In this document: positions 11,530 to 22,370 of the stretch, piece after piece
How the letters are laid out: the number at the start of each line of letters is the position of its first letter
Numbering within the stretch: position 1 is the stretch's first letter
Source of the DNA: Caenorhabditis remanei
Taxonomy: Eukaryota > Nematoda > Chromadorea > Rhabditida > Rhabditidae
NCBI RefSeq assembly: GCF_010183535.1
Contig: NC_071332.1
Coordinates: 16,368,001 to 16,432,000 of the forward strand
Direction: 5' to 3'
DNA: 64,000 nt
Translations under genes and position numbers: made by a program
Notes under the pieces: generated by a model
Databases searched by the model: none
What the model was told of the DNA's origin: nothing
The model's input: only the letters and a program-made list of their open reading frames with translations

Positions 11530-12461
11530 TTAAACTTCAGTTGAATTATTTCCGTCAGTTGTTTCCTCGACATCTGGATTCTTCAGAATTCCCCTCTTCG
11601 GGTCCGATGATTTCACACTAAACACATTGAACTGAAGCGCATCGTTTTGAGCTCCATTGTAATCCCAGTCTTTGTATCTCAAGCGACCGTCGCATGCACG
11701 ATTGAAGAGGCGGAGACTTTGGTGCTGGAATGTTCAGAAGAAGGGATTACAGACACACAGACAGACGACTGACCTCTTTGTACATTGGCAGTAGTTTTGG
11801 CTCACAGTGCTTCTCAACGTCAGCCAAGAAGCATTGTCCCTTCTCGTAAATACTCAAACAGTCGAATTTGTCTGGATTTTTCTGGAAGTTTAGATTTTTT
11901 GTTTTGGTTTTTTTTAGAAAGCAGCGGCCTACACGTTTCAAATACTTCTTAACACACGAGGCCAACTGATCTGGCGTGGAATCCATGACTTCTCTCAACT
12001 TCTTCTCGCAGAAATGCATTGGGCCAAGCCAAAAGACATCGTCCACACATTTGTCAAGTTCTTGGTAATTTACAAAGTCCTTGTAGCATCCAGTATTTTC
12101 TAGACACACCTGATGAAACATTTTCATCTGAAAAAATCATAATAATTGGGAAAACTCACAAAGGAATCATCACAATGCTTCTTCAACTCCACATAACTCA
12201 TGTTCTTTGTCTGATCCGGCCACCATGCAATCGAGTTGGTTCTCCAGAGGCTTTTCATTCCGACCTGAAATAGCTATTGAAATATTTTGAAGCTGTATAA
12301 TCAAAACTCACTATCCAATCACAATAACTCATGTCAAACTCTCCCACTGCAGTACACCCAGTCTTCCATCTATCCACACCGTATCTTCTAGAGGAGCCGG
12401 AGTGAGATAGTGGGAGTAAGGATAAGAAAAGTAATAGAAGAAATTTGGGGGAGCTGGGCAT
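11530..12461 (-). CDS. Secreted T20D4.11-like (DUF19) domain protein
   Basis: Five phase-0 exons, 12312-12461, 12160-12264, 11933-12127, 11774-11881 and 11530-11724, give 250 residues. Residues 1-21 are a signal peptide (FLLLLFLSLLPLSHSG). The rest carries the Cys pattern of the T20D4.11-like family: TGCTAVGEF, CDWI, ELKKHCDD, CLENTGCYKDF, DKCVDDVF, FCEKKLREV, DQLASCVKKYL, FDCLSIYEKGQCFLADVEKHC and NRACDGRLRYKDWDY. The family is nematode-expanded, extracellular, and of unknown biochemical role. It is paralogous to the gene at 14132-15040 but has one extra intron (11725-11773). No lesions. Confidence 0.85.
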
Positions 12462-12833
12462 AGTGGAAAAATGAGGAACTGGGGGAAGACGAAAGAAAAC
12501 ATGAGGAAGAAGTTTAATGGGTCAAACAGTTGTTCCTAGAGACAAATGTTAAAGAAAAATACTTCCGTGTCAAAAGGGGACTGATGATCCCAATGGTTTT
12601 TGAAGCTAAATCTATCCCGAAATTTTTCAAGGAATCTTGTCGGAAACAACTTTTCCTGTAAGTTTATACTTTTCAAGGTCTACTGACAATGCGGAATGGA
12701 ATGTTTCCCAGCATATGTGCACTCTGTCTTCCAGACATCTTTTCCGCGATATGAGAACGCATAGACTTGAGGGACCAGTGTGATGAAAATAATGGCTATT
12801 GAAAAACACGTTTTTAAGAGCATGTCATGTCTT

Positions 12834-13823
12834 CTCAGGGAATTTTTGGCGAGGGTTGGGCGCCTTGCCGGCGTTTTGTCTCTATTTTCGGCGAATTGCC
12901 TTCACTTTGGGCAGGTTGCCCACTAGGCGAGGGTTGGGCAAGAGTTGGGCGAAGGTGAGGTGGAAGAAGTGGGATTGTGAGCGAGGATGGAGTGGGCAAG
13001 ATGCCCATTTGTAGGGCAATTTGCCCACTTTTTAAACACGCGCTCTACTGTACTCTGAAAATAATTAAATTTGTAGCCACGTTATTTATTATTTTTCTAA
13101 TTTATTCGTTTTAAATACACTATTCTATCAAATGCATGTTTTTAAAGTACCGGGAAAGATGCTATTCGAGAGTAAAGGAGATATTCGTAAGTGAAATAAC
13201 TGATTGATCCACAATGAAATAATTTGAGACTTCAGAACACTGTTTGATGGAAATGAATTATTCTCTATTCGGATCTTCTAACGGCAGCTACTGATTTGAC
13301 TGTCGGCACTTCGACTTTCTGATGCTAGCCACACGGATTCGACTAGTTCAAGTAAGTGGTGTCTTATGGGGAAGGCAGCTCATGATTCGACTTCTCCCTT
13401 TGATAACAGTCTCTTGCTAGTGTTATGATAAAAAGCGAAAGCTCTTCGAAAACGCTGAACACTTACTTACTCCTCACACTATTATAAATATCATTTCAGG
13501 TCCCTCACCGAAGACTTCTCGTTATTATGAATCGTCGAAACACCTACTTCCCGCCGTTCTCTACACTACTCAAAGAGAACTTGTTGCTTTCTAACCTTTT
13601 CACTAACTTTTATTACATACATGTTTATTTAGTTTGATTTTGTATTTTGGAACGAATCAATAAATCCTTATTAAAATCCATAAATACCTTCTGTTTTTTT
13701 TTTAACTAAAATGTATGGAACGCAACGAGGGGAGCAAGCGAAGCGCACGCTAGAAACAACGTAAAATGGGCGATTTGCCCTCTATTTGGGCGGCCTTGCT
13801 GCCATCGCCCAAAATTCCCTGAG
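12834..13823. mobile_element. Non-autonomous element with ~20-bp imperfect inverted termini, rich in GGGCAA/TTGCCC
   Basis: Starts CTCAGGGAATTTTTGGCG and ends with the inverse of CTCAGGGAATTTTGGGCG. Both ends hold clusters of GGGCAA/TTGCCC words (12900-13035 and 13768-13810). The interior has no transposase-like frame; a short open frame near 13525-13640 is unsupported. The target duplication is not clear (TT at most). It lies between the two DUF19 paralogues. Confidence 0.6.
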
Positions 13824-14131
13824 TTGTGCATGTCTGAAACTGAGAATGAAGTGAGATTGAAAGTTAGAAGGTAATCGGATACTAAGTTATGGGGAGACGA
13901 GTGTTTTGTTTTTGTTTCGAATAGAGTTTGATTTGATCGGTTTTTATGTACGAAAGAGAAGGGATGAGTCAGTTTAGTCTTTGACCGAACAATTATGAAT
14001 CCATGTGTTGTCTCTCTTTCGGTACGTTCAAAGGGATTTACATGGCTGACTGATTTTTTTTGTGAAAGTTTGAAAGACAAAATTTGTTCTTCAAATTTTA
14101 TTCAAGTTTGGAATATATTAGACAAGATATG

Positions 14132-15040
14132 TCAAAACATCAAAGACGCTAATAAAACCGAAAGAATATAACTTAAATTATTCGTCAAATTCCTTTGCAC
14201 CGTGACATTCCTCTTCGGATCAACTATTTTCACGCCACCAGGAATATTCCTAATTTCAAAATCCTGGCTTCCCGAATAATCCCAATCCTTGTACCGTAAC
14301 CGTCCGTCACATGCACGATTGTAGAGACGGAGATCTTGGTGTTCTTTGAAAATTTTGAAGAACTCTGAATCACAATGTTTTTCTACATCTGCCAAGAAGC
14401 ATTCTCCTCTCTCCTTGATGCTTACGCAGTCAAACTTTTCTGGATTTTTCTGAAAAACAACTATCCAATTCTTTTTTTTAATCTCAAAAGCACTTACGTC
14501 AGCAAAGGATTTCTTAACACACTCCGAAATTTGATCCGGTGTCTTTTTCAAAACTTCTTTCAACTTTTCCTCACACAATTCCATTGGACCCAGTACAAAC
14601 ATGTCATCGATACATTGGTCTAAAAACTGGAAGTTCACAAAGTCTTGGAAACATCCCGAATTTTCTTTGCAGGCCTGGAAAACGGAAGGATTGAAGAAAA
14701 GAAGACGGTTTAAAAACCTACAAAATTTTGGTCACAAGGCTTTTTCAGTTCTTCGAAAGTCATATTCCTCGTTTGTTCGGGGGACCAAGCGATGGAATTC
14801 TGACGCCATAGTAGTTTGAAACCATACTAGAAAATGAAACGTATTTAGATATAAGTTTATTTTCAAAAAATAATTTAAACTCACCCTAATTTCACAATAA
14901 ACAATATGAAATTTTCCAAAAATTGGACACGTCTCTTTCTTCGGGTCATAGCCAGTTGTTGTTTGGTAACTTTGCACTTTGTTTGGAAGTAAAATAGAAA
15001 TCAATAAAAATAAAAGTAGATAGAACCTGGTCATTTCCAA
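14132..15040 (-). CDS. Secreted T20D4.11-like (DUF19) domain protein, possible GPI anchor
   Basis: Four phase-0 exons, 14885-15040, 14722-14826, 14498-14674 and 14132-14449, give 251 residues. The signal peptide is FYLLLFLLISILLPNKVQS. The domain matches the gene at 11530-12461 cysteine by cysteine (ELKKPCDQ, CKENSGCFQDF, DQCIDDMF, CVSIKERGECFLADVEKHC, NRACDGRLRYKDWDY). The C-terminus ends in a short hydrophobic run (YILSVLLASLMF) after Asn-rich sites (NVTVQRNLTNNLS), as in a GPI-anchor signal; the paralogue lacks this. The intron between the FLADVEKHC and NRACDG blocks is absent here. Start could also be the Met two codons downstream. Confidence 0.83.
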
Positions 15041-16454
15041 TGAAATAGGTAGAGAATAAAAAGTAGACTTCGTCCAATTCTCAAGAAGGAGAGGAGAGGA
15101 ATAGATAAGAAAGACAAGAAAAAGAAATACAGTTCCGGGTTTTGAAGAAGATAGAAGATATGTAGACTTTCGTTACACTTCCTTGTCAAGTGAATTTTTC
15201 TCGACATGTCTGAGGTTATGACTAGAATTTCTACATATTCCTTTTTTGAAACTGCTATGTGGTGGTGACAATTCGTCATTTGAGAAGTTACAGCTTTTAT
15301 TTGGCCCTCTACACTTGGGAACCGGATGTTTCAAAACCAGTAAAAAAACAAATCCAGAGCTAAGCGCGAAATCCAGAGCTAAGCAACTCCAGAGCTAAGC
15401 GATATAAGAGAAAAACACGTTTTCTCCACAGCTCAGCTCCCACTAGACCGTTTTCGCTGAGACTTCGTATTCCATTAGATAATTCCGATTTGACCAACAT
15501 ATCAAAAAATCAAAACAACTTTAATACAAAAATTTTTCAGGACAGCAAAAACAGTCCGGTGGAAGCCGACAACAGTAATGCTTTTTTTCTGTTTTTCTGC
15601 TGTCCACCGGCTGTACCGGGCGGGGGGTGATTCAAATTATGAATTTGACGTAAAAAAGTGATTTCTCGTCTAATTTTACGTCTAGTTACCAATTTACATG
15701 AAAAGCTATCGGGTAGAACTCGAGATAATCGAGGTGAAGCAAAAAATCGAAAATTCTCTCAAAATGAAAAGTTGATTCCATTCCATCGATTATAACTCGT
15801 TTAGAAGTATGGAATCTCGATTAGGGGGTTCTCAATAAAAAAATTGGCCTGAAATTTGCTATCGATTAAAAAAAGAAGAAGGTGGTGGACATGTTAAAAA
15901 TGTTGAAGGTTCTCAAGAAAACAGTGTCAGCGATTAGTTTTCAAAGATATCGTTCAGCAGTCCGCAGCCTGATTGCACAATTGGCGGCGTCTGTTATGTT
16001 GTTGTCACCTTCGATGGGATTCCTGTTTATGTCGTTCGTCCGGTTCGAAAACGCGTAAGGTTCGTTGAGAATTGTATATTGATTTTTTTCTACCAAAAAC
16101 AATTGCAGTCTTCTCACAAATCACACTCAATATCTGAGCACTTCATTCTTCAGCTAATGCAATAATAGTTAAATGGAAGAGTCTCACAAACCCACTGTCT
16201 TCCTCGTTCTCTAGCGTGTCTTTGATCTCTAGCGTGTCTCTTGATGACTTCTCAGAAATTCCAACAGGCATCCATTTTCAGCGTATTTGGAGACGATTGA
16301 CACGTGGTTTCTGAGAAAAAAAGAAACTGAGACAAAACTTACGAAAACTTACTCAGCACTCAATATCATCCAACAAATGCCGAGGAGGCTATTCACTTCC
16401 TCATTTCCAACAATTTTCAAAAAATAAAGAAATAACTTTAAAAAAAATTTCAAT
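15041..16454. other. Intergenic, small repeats, no convincing gene
   Basis: At 15352-15400 the word CCAGAGCTAAGC occurs three times in tandem. A CCGGTGGA/TCCACCGG inverted pair lies near 15557 and 15602. An open stretch at 15965-16057 (CTIGGVCYVVVTFDG... then GT) is exon-like but has no partner exons. Otherwise nothing seen. Confidence 0.4.
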
Positions 16455-16459
16455 GTTTA

Positions 16460-16835
16460 TGTTACATGTACCTCGGTGGGTATATGTCTTCCAGTCTGTA
16501 TGTACCGGGACCTAGACCTCTGGTGGGGTCTAGGTGGCGGTCTTTTCTTATACATTACATAACAGAACACAATTAGAATAAAGGTATTTATTAGGGTGCA
16601 CATAAATGAGGATTAATATAAAGGAGTAAATATAAAAGGAAATATATATGAATAAAAGGATGGGACCGAGGAGGTGGTCTCTCGGTCACCATCTATGATC
16701 GGTGCATAGAGCCCGACTGGCTAGTCGGCGTCCTCGCATTTCTCTGCGCCCTTCCATTTCTCTGCGCCCTCTCTTCTTGGCGCTTCACATAAGGGGGCGT
16801 GTGCTATTTCCTGCTCTTCCGGTCGCCCCATGACA
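16460..16835. mobile_element. Solo LTR (376 bp) with 5-bp target duplication
   Basis: Begins TGTTACATGTACC and ends GCCCCATGACA, so it has TG...CA ends, and is flanked on both sides by GTTTA (16455-16459 and 16836-16840). It has AATAAA-type words and no coding capacity. This is the signature of an LTR retrotransposon reduced to one LTR by recombination. No related full-length element is in this window. Confidence 0.85.
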
Positions 16836-16986
16836 GTTTAGCGTGAAAATTATTAAATTTTTATAATGCGGCCACGCAAAACGGGGGCCCGGGCGGGCAG
16901 CGGGTTCCCGTTTTTTACCTTGCCTGGATGAAAGCCCTAGTTCAAACAAATAAGCATTTTTCAGTTTCAGTTTTCAAGGACATTAA

Positions 16987-17660
16987 GTACAGTAGCGAGC
17001 ATAAGTGAGTACCCCTAGGTACTTTTATGTGTAACTCAGCTGAATCATGTCCGTTTTACCTAAACTTTTTTTTGAAAGGAAACCAAAATATTCAGCAATA
17101 CGAATATATGTTTTTTGAAAAACTTCCATCACTGATTTTTTCGATAATCGATTTTTCCTGATCTTGATTTGTACATCCGAAAAAAAACTTTTCATTTTTC
17201 TCTTGGAGTTATTGAGTTTTTTGTTTCGAAATGTTGGAAAATGATCAGATAAACAAAAAATTATGATGAATCGGTTTCTTAAACTCTGACCATCGTGTTA
17301 GAGCTCCAGAAGTCAAAAGTAGTGTCCACGGAAAAATCTTCATAACTCATCAAACAAAGTTTTAAATTAGCCGAAACATGCACCAAAAGACGTGTCTTGT
17401 GTCTTTCTACAAACCAACATAAAAAAATTACAGATTAAGAAAAAATAATTTTTCTAATTTTTTTCACTAAAAATTTTTTAAATTCCTATTTTTTCTCAAT
17501 TTCTGGTATTTTCTGACTACAGCACGAACAAGGAACACATGAATGTGTTTTAATATGTGTGATAAAGCATCCTGCATGCAGTTTTTAAAAGTTATGTTTG
17601 TTTTTCATCTTCAACTTTTTTTGACGAGTTATGAAGATTTTTCCGTGGACACTACTTTTG
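16987..17660. repeat. Mariner-like repeat with internal hairpin, right end missing
   Basis: Starts TACAGTAGCGAGCATAAGTG, the same terminus as both ends of the 58771-62647 element. Internally the block at about 17299-17348 (GAGCTCCAGAAGTCAAAAGT...) returns inverted at about 17624-17672, making a fold-back. The opposite terminus is absent. No coding sequence. Confidence 0.7.
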
Positions 17661-17697
17661 ACTTCTGGAGCTCTAGCACGGACCACTTTTCACCATT

Positions 17698-17825
17698 TTC
17701 TTAGGCTTAGGTTTCTTGGAAATTCGGAAAAAAATTGAAAAAAAAAAGAAAAAAATTGACAAATTAATAGTTTTTGTCAATTTTTTTTCCCAAATTTCTA
17801 TGATACCTAAGCCTAAGAAAAAGGT
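17698..17825. repeat. Small hairpin with telomere-like TTAGGC ends
   Basis: TTCTTAGGCTTAGG near 17698 pairs with CCTAAGCCTAAGAA near 17806-17822, enclosing A/T-rich arms. TTAGGC is the nematode telomere repeat word; only about two units are present on each side, so the match may be coincidental. Confidence 0.5.
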
Positions 17826-17976
17826 TAAGTAACAAAAAAGTTCTCTCCCACGTTTTCAGCCTCACACCTTCAGCCACAAAATTCGAAAATTTGAGTGTCC
17901 CCCCCCCTCCCCCAAATCCCTTAGCGCCAAATTAACTAAGTGCAAAATCTTGGGACTTTTTTTGTATCAATTTTGA

Positions 17977-18130
17977 GGGACCATTCTTTGCGGTTGGGAC
18001 CATTCTTTGCGGTTGGGACCATACAATTCTGAAATTCGTGTCACCCAAAATATGGGACCATTCTTTGCGGTTGAGACCATTCTTTGCGGTTGGGACCATT
18101 CTTTGCGGTTGGGACCATTCTTTGCCTATT
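17977..18130. repeat. Tandem 20-bp repeat (GGGACCATTCTTTGCGGTTG)
   Basis: About six copies of the unit: two, a partial copy, a 30-bp interruption, then three to four more, ending in a variant at 18125. Copies are almost identical, suggesting recent expansion. Confidence 0.85.
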
Positions 18131-18299
18131 GAGCCATTATTGTCTTACATCAGAACTACTGCAAAGTACAGTCACAGACTACAGAATGCAGAATGTATTT
18201 TAATGTGTACGATTTGCATTGGTCATAGATTTCATAGTTTATTATTTGAAACAAAAATAAAAATTATTTACATACAAGAATTACTGGTTCCAATCACAT

Positions 18300-19453
18300 T
18301 TAATCCCGCTTCAGTTTCTTTGCTAATATGTCAGTTATTGTCTTGATTGCAAAGTATATCACTAGAAGTGTCAATAACACAATTGATGTCAAGAACTTAA
18401 ACACAGCTAGCAAATAGAACTCGATGAAAGTCATATTTCGAATGTTACGTCAAGTCCAGGTTGCTCCCCGAATCTGGAAAAATTATAGCGTTAAAATAGT
18501 CAAGATTTTCAGTGAAACTTACTCTGCTGCAAATTCTGCATGCCGCACTAACAGCTCCTTTGGCTTCATCGGTTGATGCTCCAATCTCCTCGCCAGATTC
18601 AAGGCGTTCTCAGTGATAGATTTATCAAAGAAAATTATATGAATTGCAGATCGTTAAGTTTTATAGTCCGCCAAGTCAAATTTAGATATCTCAATGGCTC
18701 CGTTGTGTCTCGCCAGCATTTTTGCATTTCGGAGTTGATCAGCGAACAAAGGACACAGAATTGCAGGCTTGCCTAAATAGCTCAACTCGTTCACACTTCC
18801 AAGACCGCCATGAGTCAAGAATGCGGAGAGTCGGGAGTCGGCTGAAATTTCATCATTTTTCCAGTTATAGGTTACTAACCGAGTAAAGCGGTCTGTGGAA
18901 TCCATTTACTGAAAACAATGTTCTCTGCACCCTGCGAGAAACTGGTTTCCTCCGACTCGTATTTCCAAATGAATGTGACATTTTGGAACGATTTCATGAC
19001 TTTGACAAAGTTTTGTCTGAAATTCACTAGTCTGCGAGATGGGTTTTGGAAGACTCACTTATAAGACTCTGGCATGTAAATCGACTTGAACATAGTTCCA
19101 AAAGAGAAGAGGATGGAATGAGGTCTAGATTCAAGAATTTTGTTCCATTTCTGCAAACAAATTGTGAATACTTGAGTCAAACAGTTTGCTATACCTCATC
19201 AAGTTTCTCACTCCTCAACTTCTTCACATCTACCGTAAGCCCTCTGACTTGAATCGTTTTTGCAAGCATTGGACGGGGGAAGTCTATGTAAGGATTTGAG
19301 TTGACGAATACATACGGAGCCTGATGGTAGACAGACTGGAATTTATTTCAGATGTTTCGTATGTTATCAGAACAGTAAACTTACATCCAACTCCAACCGC
19401 TTAGTTGGGTCATTCAAAGTTTTCCATCTTGTAGTTCCGCTTATATCACAGAT
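18300..19453 (-). pseudogene. UDP-glucuronosyltransferase pseudogene, 5'-truncated with stop and frameshift
   Basis: Exons 19385-19453, 19195-19335, 19059-19150, 18880-19016, 18523-18841 and 18300-18473 keep consistent splice sites. The protein shows VNSNPYIDFPRPMLAKTIQV, SILFSFGTMFKS, IVFSKWIPQTALLADSRL and the UGT signature FLTHGGLGSVNELSYLGKP with FADQLRNA, the UDP-sugar-binding half of this microsomal conjugating-enzyme family. Three lesions: the N-terminal acceptor-binding half is absent; a TAA replaces the expected Leu codon after FDLADYKT while the frame continues (RSAIHIIFFDKSITENA); and after FGEQPGLDVTF the frame shifts before the C-terminal membrane anchor (MTFIEFYLLAVF...KKLKRD). 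Not functional as read. Confidence 0.85.
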
Positions 19454-19596
19454 CTACATCGAAAACAAAAAGTTCTCAACAACTTTATTCTAATTTCCTG
19501 TATTCCTTTCACCGGAAGCATTCCTTATCAATAGGTGTGGCCCCTCCCCACTGCATTTCAATTATAGCTTATTCTCATCAGTCTGACTGTGAAAGC

Positions 19597-20696
19597 ATGT
19601 CGTTCAACACGCCGCAATCTTTTCTCCACTATGTCAGATATGCTCAAACTGTGGCTCAACTCGGATTCTTCTCCACCACATTCTTCTGCTTCATTCTGGT
19701 ATTCTTGACCATGTTTGGGGTGAAAAGAAACTTCGGAAGTTATAAATATCTATTGATACTCTTCCCAATGGTTGGGATATTCTTCGCCACAATTGAGCTG
19801 CTTTTGTATCCGGTGAGCTATTACCAAGTAGGTAATACAAAATAAACTTTCAGAATGTGTACTCCCATAATGCTGGATATGTATTCTACAGTACCAGTCG
19901 CCCGTTCAATATGAGTCAAGACGTCGTCACATGGTTCCTTGCATTCTACACAGGTGTCTATGCATCTACCATCTCAATGCTATCTGTTCAATTTTTATAT
20001 CGATATTGGGCAATTTTTAAGTAGGCATTCTGAAACCTTAAGTTGGTAGTTTTAATTTTGTTTTCAGAGAAACCAAGCTCCGTTTCTTCAAGGGATGGAA
20101 ATTCCTGATTTGGATTGCATACTCGCTATCTTTTGGCTTTCAGTATGCGTTTGGGATTTATTATTTTGATAAGATTGATGATTACGCTAAAAATTATTTT
20201 AGGTTTAATAATAATCTTATTTGAAACAACCGAATCGTTTTATTCCAGACTGGAAATGATGCAAAAATACAGTACAGACTTCTCTGAGATTGCTGCAATG
20301 ACCCTAGTTGCTTATGACAAGGAGGGCAACATCAGATGGTTCAGTATCTGCTGCACTTTGAACATAACATCTATTATGTTGGTACAGTATTCTATAATTA
20401 TCTATTGTGCAGTTCGGATGTATATCGGTATGGAGGCGAAACTTCAGATGTTGTCAATATCCCTTAGAAATCTTCACAATCAGTTTTTCAAGACATTGAT
20501 TCTCCAAATCGTGACCCCCACAATAACTCTATTTTCCCCAGTGATGCTTATAATATATCTTCCACTTTTTGATCTAGAATGTGATATACCAACTGGAATA
20601 TTCCTTTGCGCCTTCACACTATATCCGGCAATGGATGCTATCATAGTGATGTATATTGTGGCAGACTATAAGAAGGCTGCTAAAAGTGTGCACTGA
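19597..20696 (+). CDS. Seven-transmembrane chemoreceptor, str-type
   Basis: Exons 19597-19812, 19854-20020, 20068-20202 and 20249-20696 splice in frame to 321 residues. Family markers are FGVKRNFGSYKYLLILFPM at the TM1-TM2 loop, TGVYASTISMLSVQFLYRYWAI at TM3 (the RYW-like end of the helix), a long second extracellular region, NQFFKTLILQIVTPTI at TM6, and YPAMDAIIVMYIVADYKKA at TM7. An alternative 3' end is possible: a donor after position 20682 joined to an acceptor near 20731 would replace the last four residues with about 40 others ending at 20852. AATAAA at 20922-20927 suits either form. No lesions seen. Adjacent to, and divergent from, the UGT remnant. Confidence 0.82.
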
Positions 20697-21135
20697 ATAG
20701 ATTTCTAAATTCATATTTGAAATCTTCCAGAGATGCTGAAAAAGGCTCTGGAACAAATATACGCCTGCTTGAGAACTGCGGAAACGGATCATTCGAACAG
20801 ACGGGCACGTTCCATTGCAGCGAATCTTCCAGCTGCATTGAGTCCTAATTGAGGAGTTTTTTCCTTTGTTCATTTCCTTATCACAACTAATCGAGACACA
20901 TTTTCTTGTTTCCGGCAAGATAATAAACCCTGTCTAATAATTAGAATTTGTTTTTCTCAAAGCAGCCCACTCGTATAAACTTTCTCGACGGTTTCCAATT
21001 TCCGCTAGTCAGATACTCACTACTAAAAAGTTCAATAACAGTTATTGAGAAATAAAAATCATCTGAACTGTCACTATAATCCCTCATTTCCCCTTTATTT
21101 AATCCAAATTGATTTCTTTGTGTCATCGGACAAGT

Positions 21136-21929
21136 ATGAAGTTGTTATTCGTACTTTTTCTAAAGTTTGTATTTATTTCAGCGCAGCTTGACTTGAATTC
21201 TATTAGTAAGTGAAGCTATTTGTGATATCAGTTCAGCTAGTTGTTCCAGAAAAGCAACAAACATATCCTGCAACTGGTCCTACAACTATTTCCACATCTG
21301 CTGCCTCAACAGTGGGACCTTGTGTTGGATGCCAATATGGCTGGGTGCCGTATGGTGGGAGTTGTTATAAGGTTAGTTTCAAAGAGATGTTTAGGCTTGC
21401 TTAGAACAACTGACCCCCTAAAGTTGCAAGCGTAACTCACAATCTAATAACCTCAATCTTATAGAAAATGTTGGATGTCCTCACTCAATCAACAGCTGAG
21501 CAAGAATGCATAACTCTTGGAGCCCACCTTGCCTCATTTGAAACCAATGACAAAGCGACTGCTATCAAAAGTTCGATCGCTTTCTTTTATACCATTTCAC
21601 CGGACTTTTTATAGATCTAGTCCTGTCGGCCCCTCTTTTCTCCACTGACCTTTTCTCTTATTCTTCTAGCAGTCAGGAATCATGGATAGGGTTGTCGAAG
21701 ACAAGTAATGGAGCATGGAAATGGACTGATGCATCTGAAGTAGAGTTCGCAAACCTGCCTACTGGAACATCGGTCACTGGGGCTTCGTGTGTTTCGGTGA
21801 GTTTAGTGAAAAACGGATGCAGTTACTAATACTGAGTTTCAGATGAATACAAGTGGAGTTTGGAAACCAAATGACTGTACTTCAACAGTCACTTCATTTA
21901 TTTGTAAGCGATTGTCGTCTCCATTGTAA
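21136..21929 (+). CDS. Secreted C-type lectin-like protein with a splicing defect or frameshift
   Basis: Exons 21136-21205 (signal peptide MKLLFVLFLKFVFISAQ), 21250-21371 (Thr/Ser linker, then CQYGWVPYGGSCYK), from 21465, 21673-21796 (SQESWIGLSKTSNGAWKWTDAS...) and 21843-21929 (WKPNDC...FICKRLSSPL). Together they form a short CTLD: opening Cys pair, CITLGAHLASF helix, WIGL, WKW and the closing Cys pair. The calcium-site QPD/EPN and WND motifs are not in standard form, so carbohydrate binding is doubtful. The third exon does not join in frame: the only GT before its stop (AAAA-GTTCGA, near 21572) leaves the wrong phase for the next exon. The gene may be a pseudogene or use an unusual junction. 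The stop codon overlaps its AATAAA (21928-21933). Confidence 0.65.
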
Positions 21930-21934
21930 TAAAG

Positions 21935-22366
21935 ATTTCAAAGCCTATTCTGGAAAGTCCTCGTTATTGTGAAACTAAAATAAAACTATAAGGACGTCAA
22001 AGAAAATTTCAGAATTGATAGCATGTATAGAATGCAAAGAACGTAGTAACGGCGTCTTGACTCATGTTGAACGGGCGGCTGGTGCATTAGAAGACAAATC
22101 CAGCATTATGGGAGTAGACATTCTGAAAGTTTACATACTTAGTAATAGCTTATCGGATACAAAACCAGCTCAACGTTTGCAAAGAATATCTGAACAACTG
22201 GGAAGGGTATCAACAGATGAGTATAATTTTAGAAGCTTGTCTTCCCTCCGAACACTGTCAGAAACGACGACACAGCAGTGCGAGGCGTAAGGTCGCGTAA
22301 ATGCGCTCCGTCGCACAACGGTTGGCACGGTGCCAAAAAATACTTGGCTGAGTGCCAACTTTAAAT
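21935..22366. other. Unassigned stretch, possible degenerate coding fragment
   Basis: An open frame at 22015-22290 (MIACIECKERSNGVL...) has no recognised domain, no clear splice partners and ends in GC-rich repeat-like sequence. Left unassigned. Confidence 0.3.
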
Positions 22367-22370
22367 TTAA

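Noticed and set aside
13706..14080. 124-codon minus-strand frame downstream of a DUF19 gene
   Set aside because: It overlaps the terminus of the 12834-13823 element, starts within intergenic sequence and matches no family.
15965..16057. Exon-like frame (VCYVVVTFDGIPVYVVR) followed by GTAAGG
   Set aside because: No partner exon in either direction; could be chance.
17977..18130. Could the 20-bp tandem repeat be a CRISPR array?
   Set aside because: There are no unique spacers, the units abut directly, and the genome is animal.
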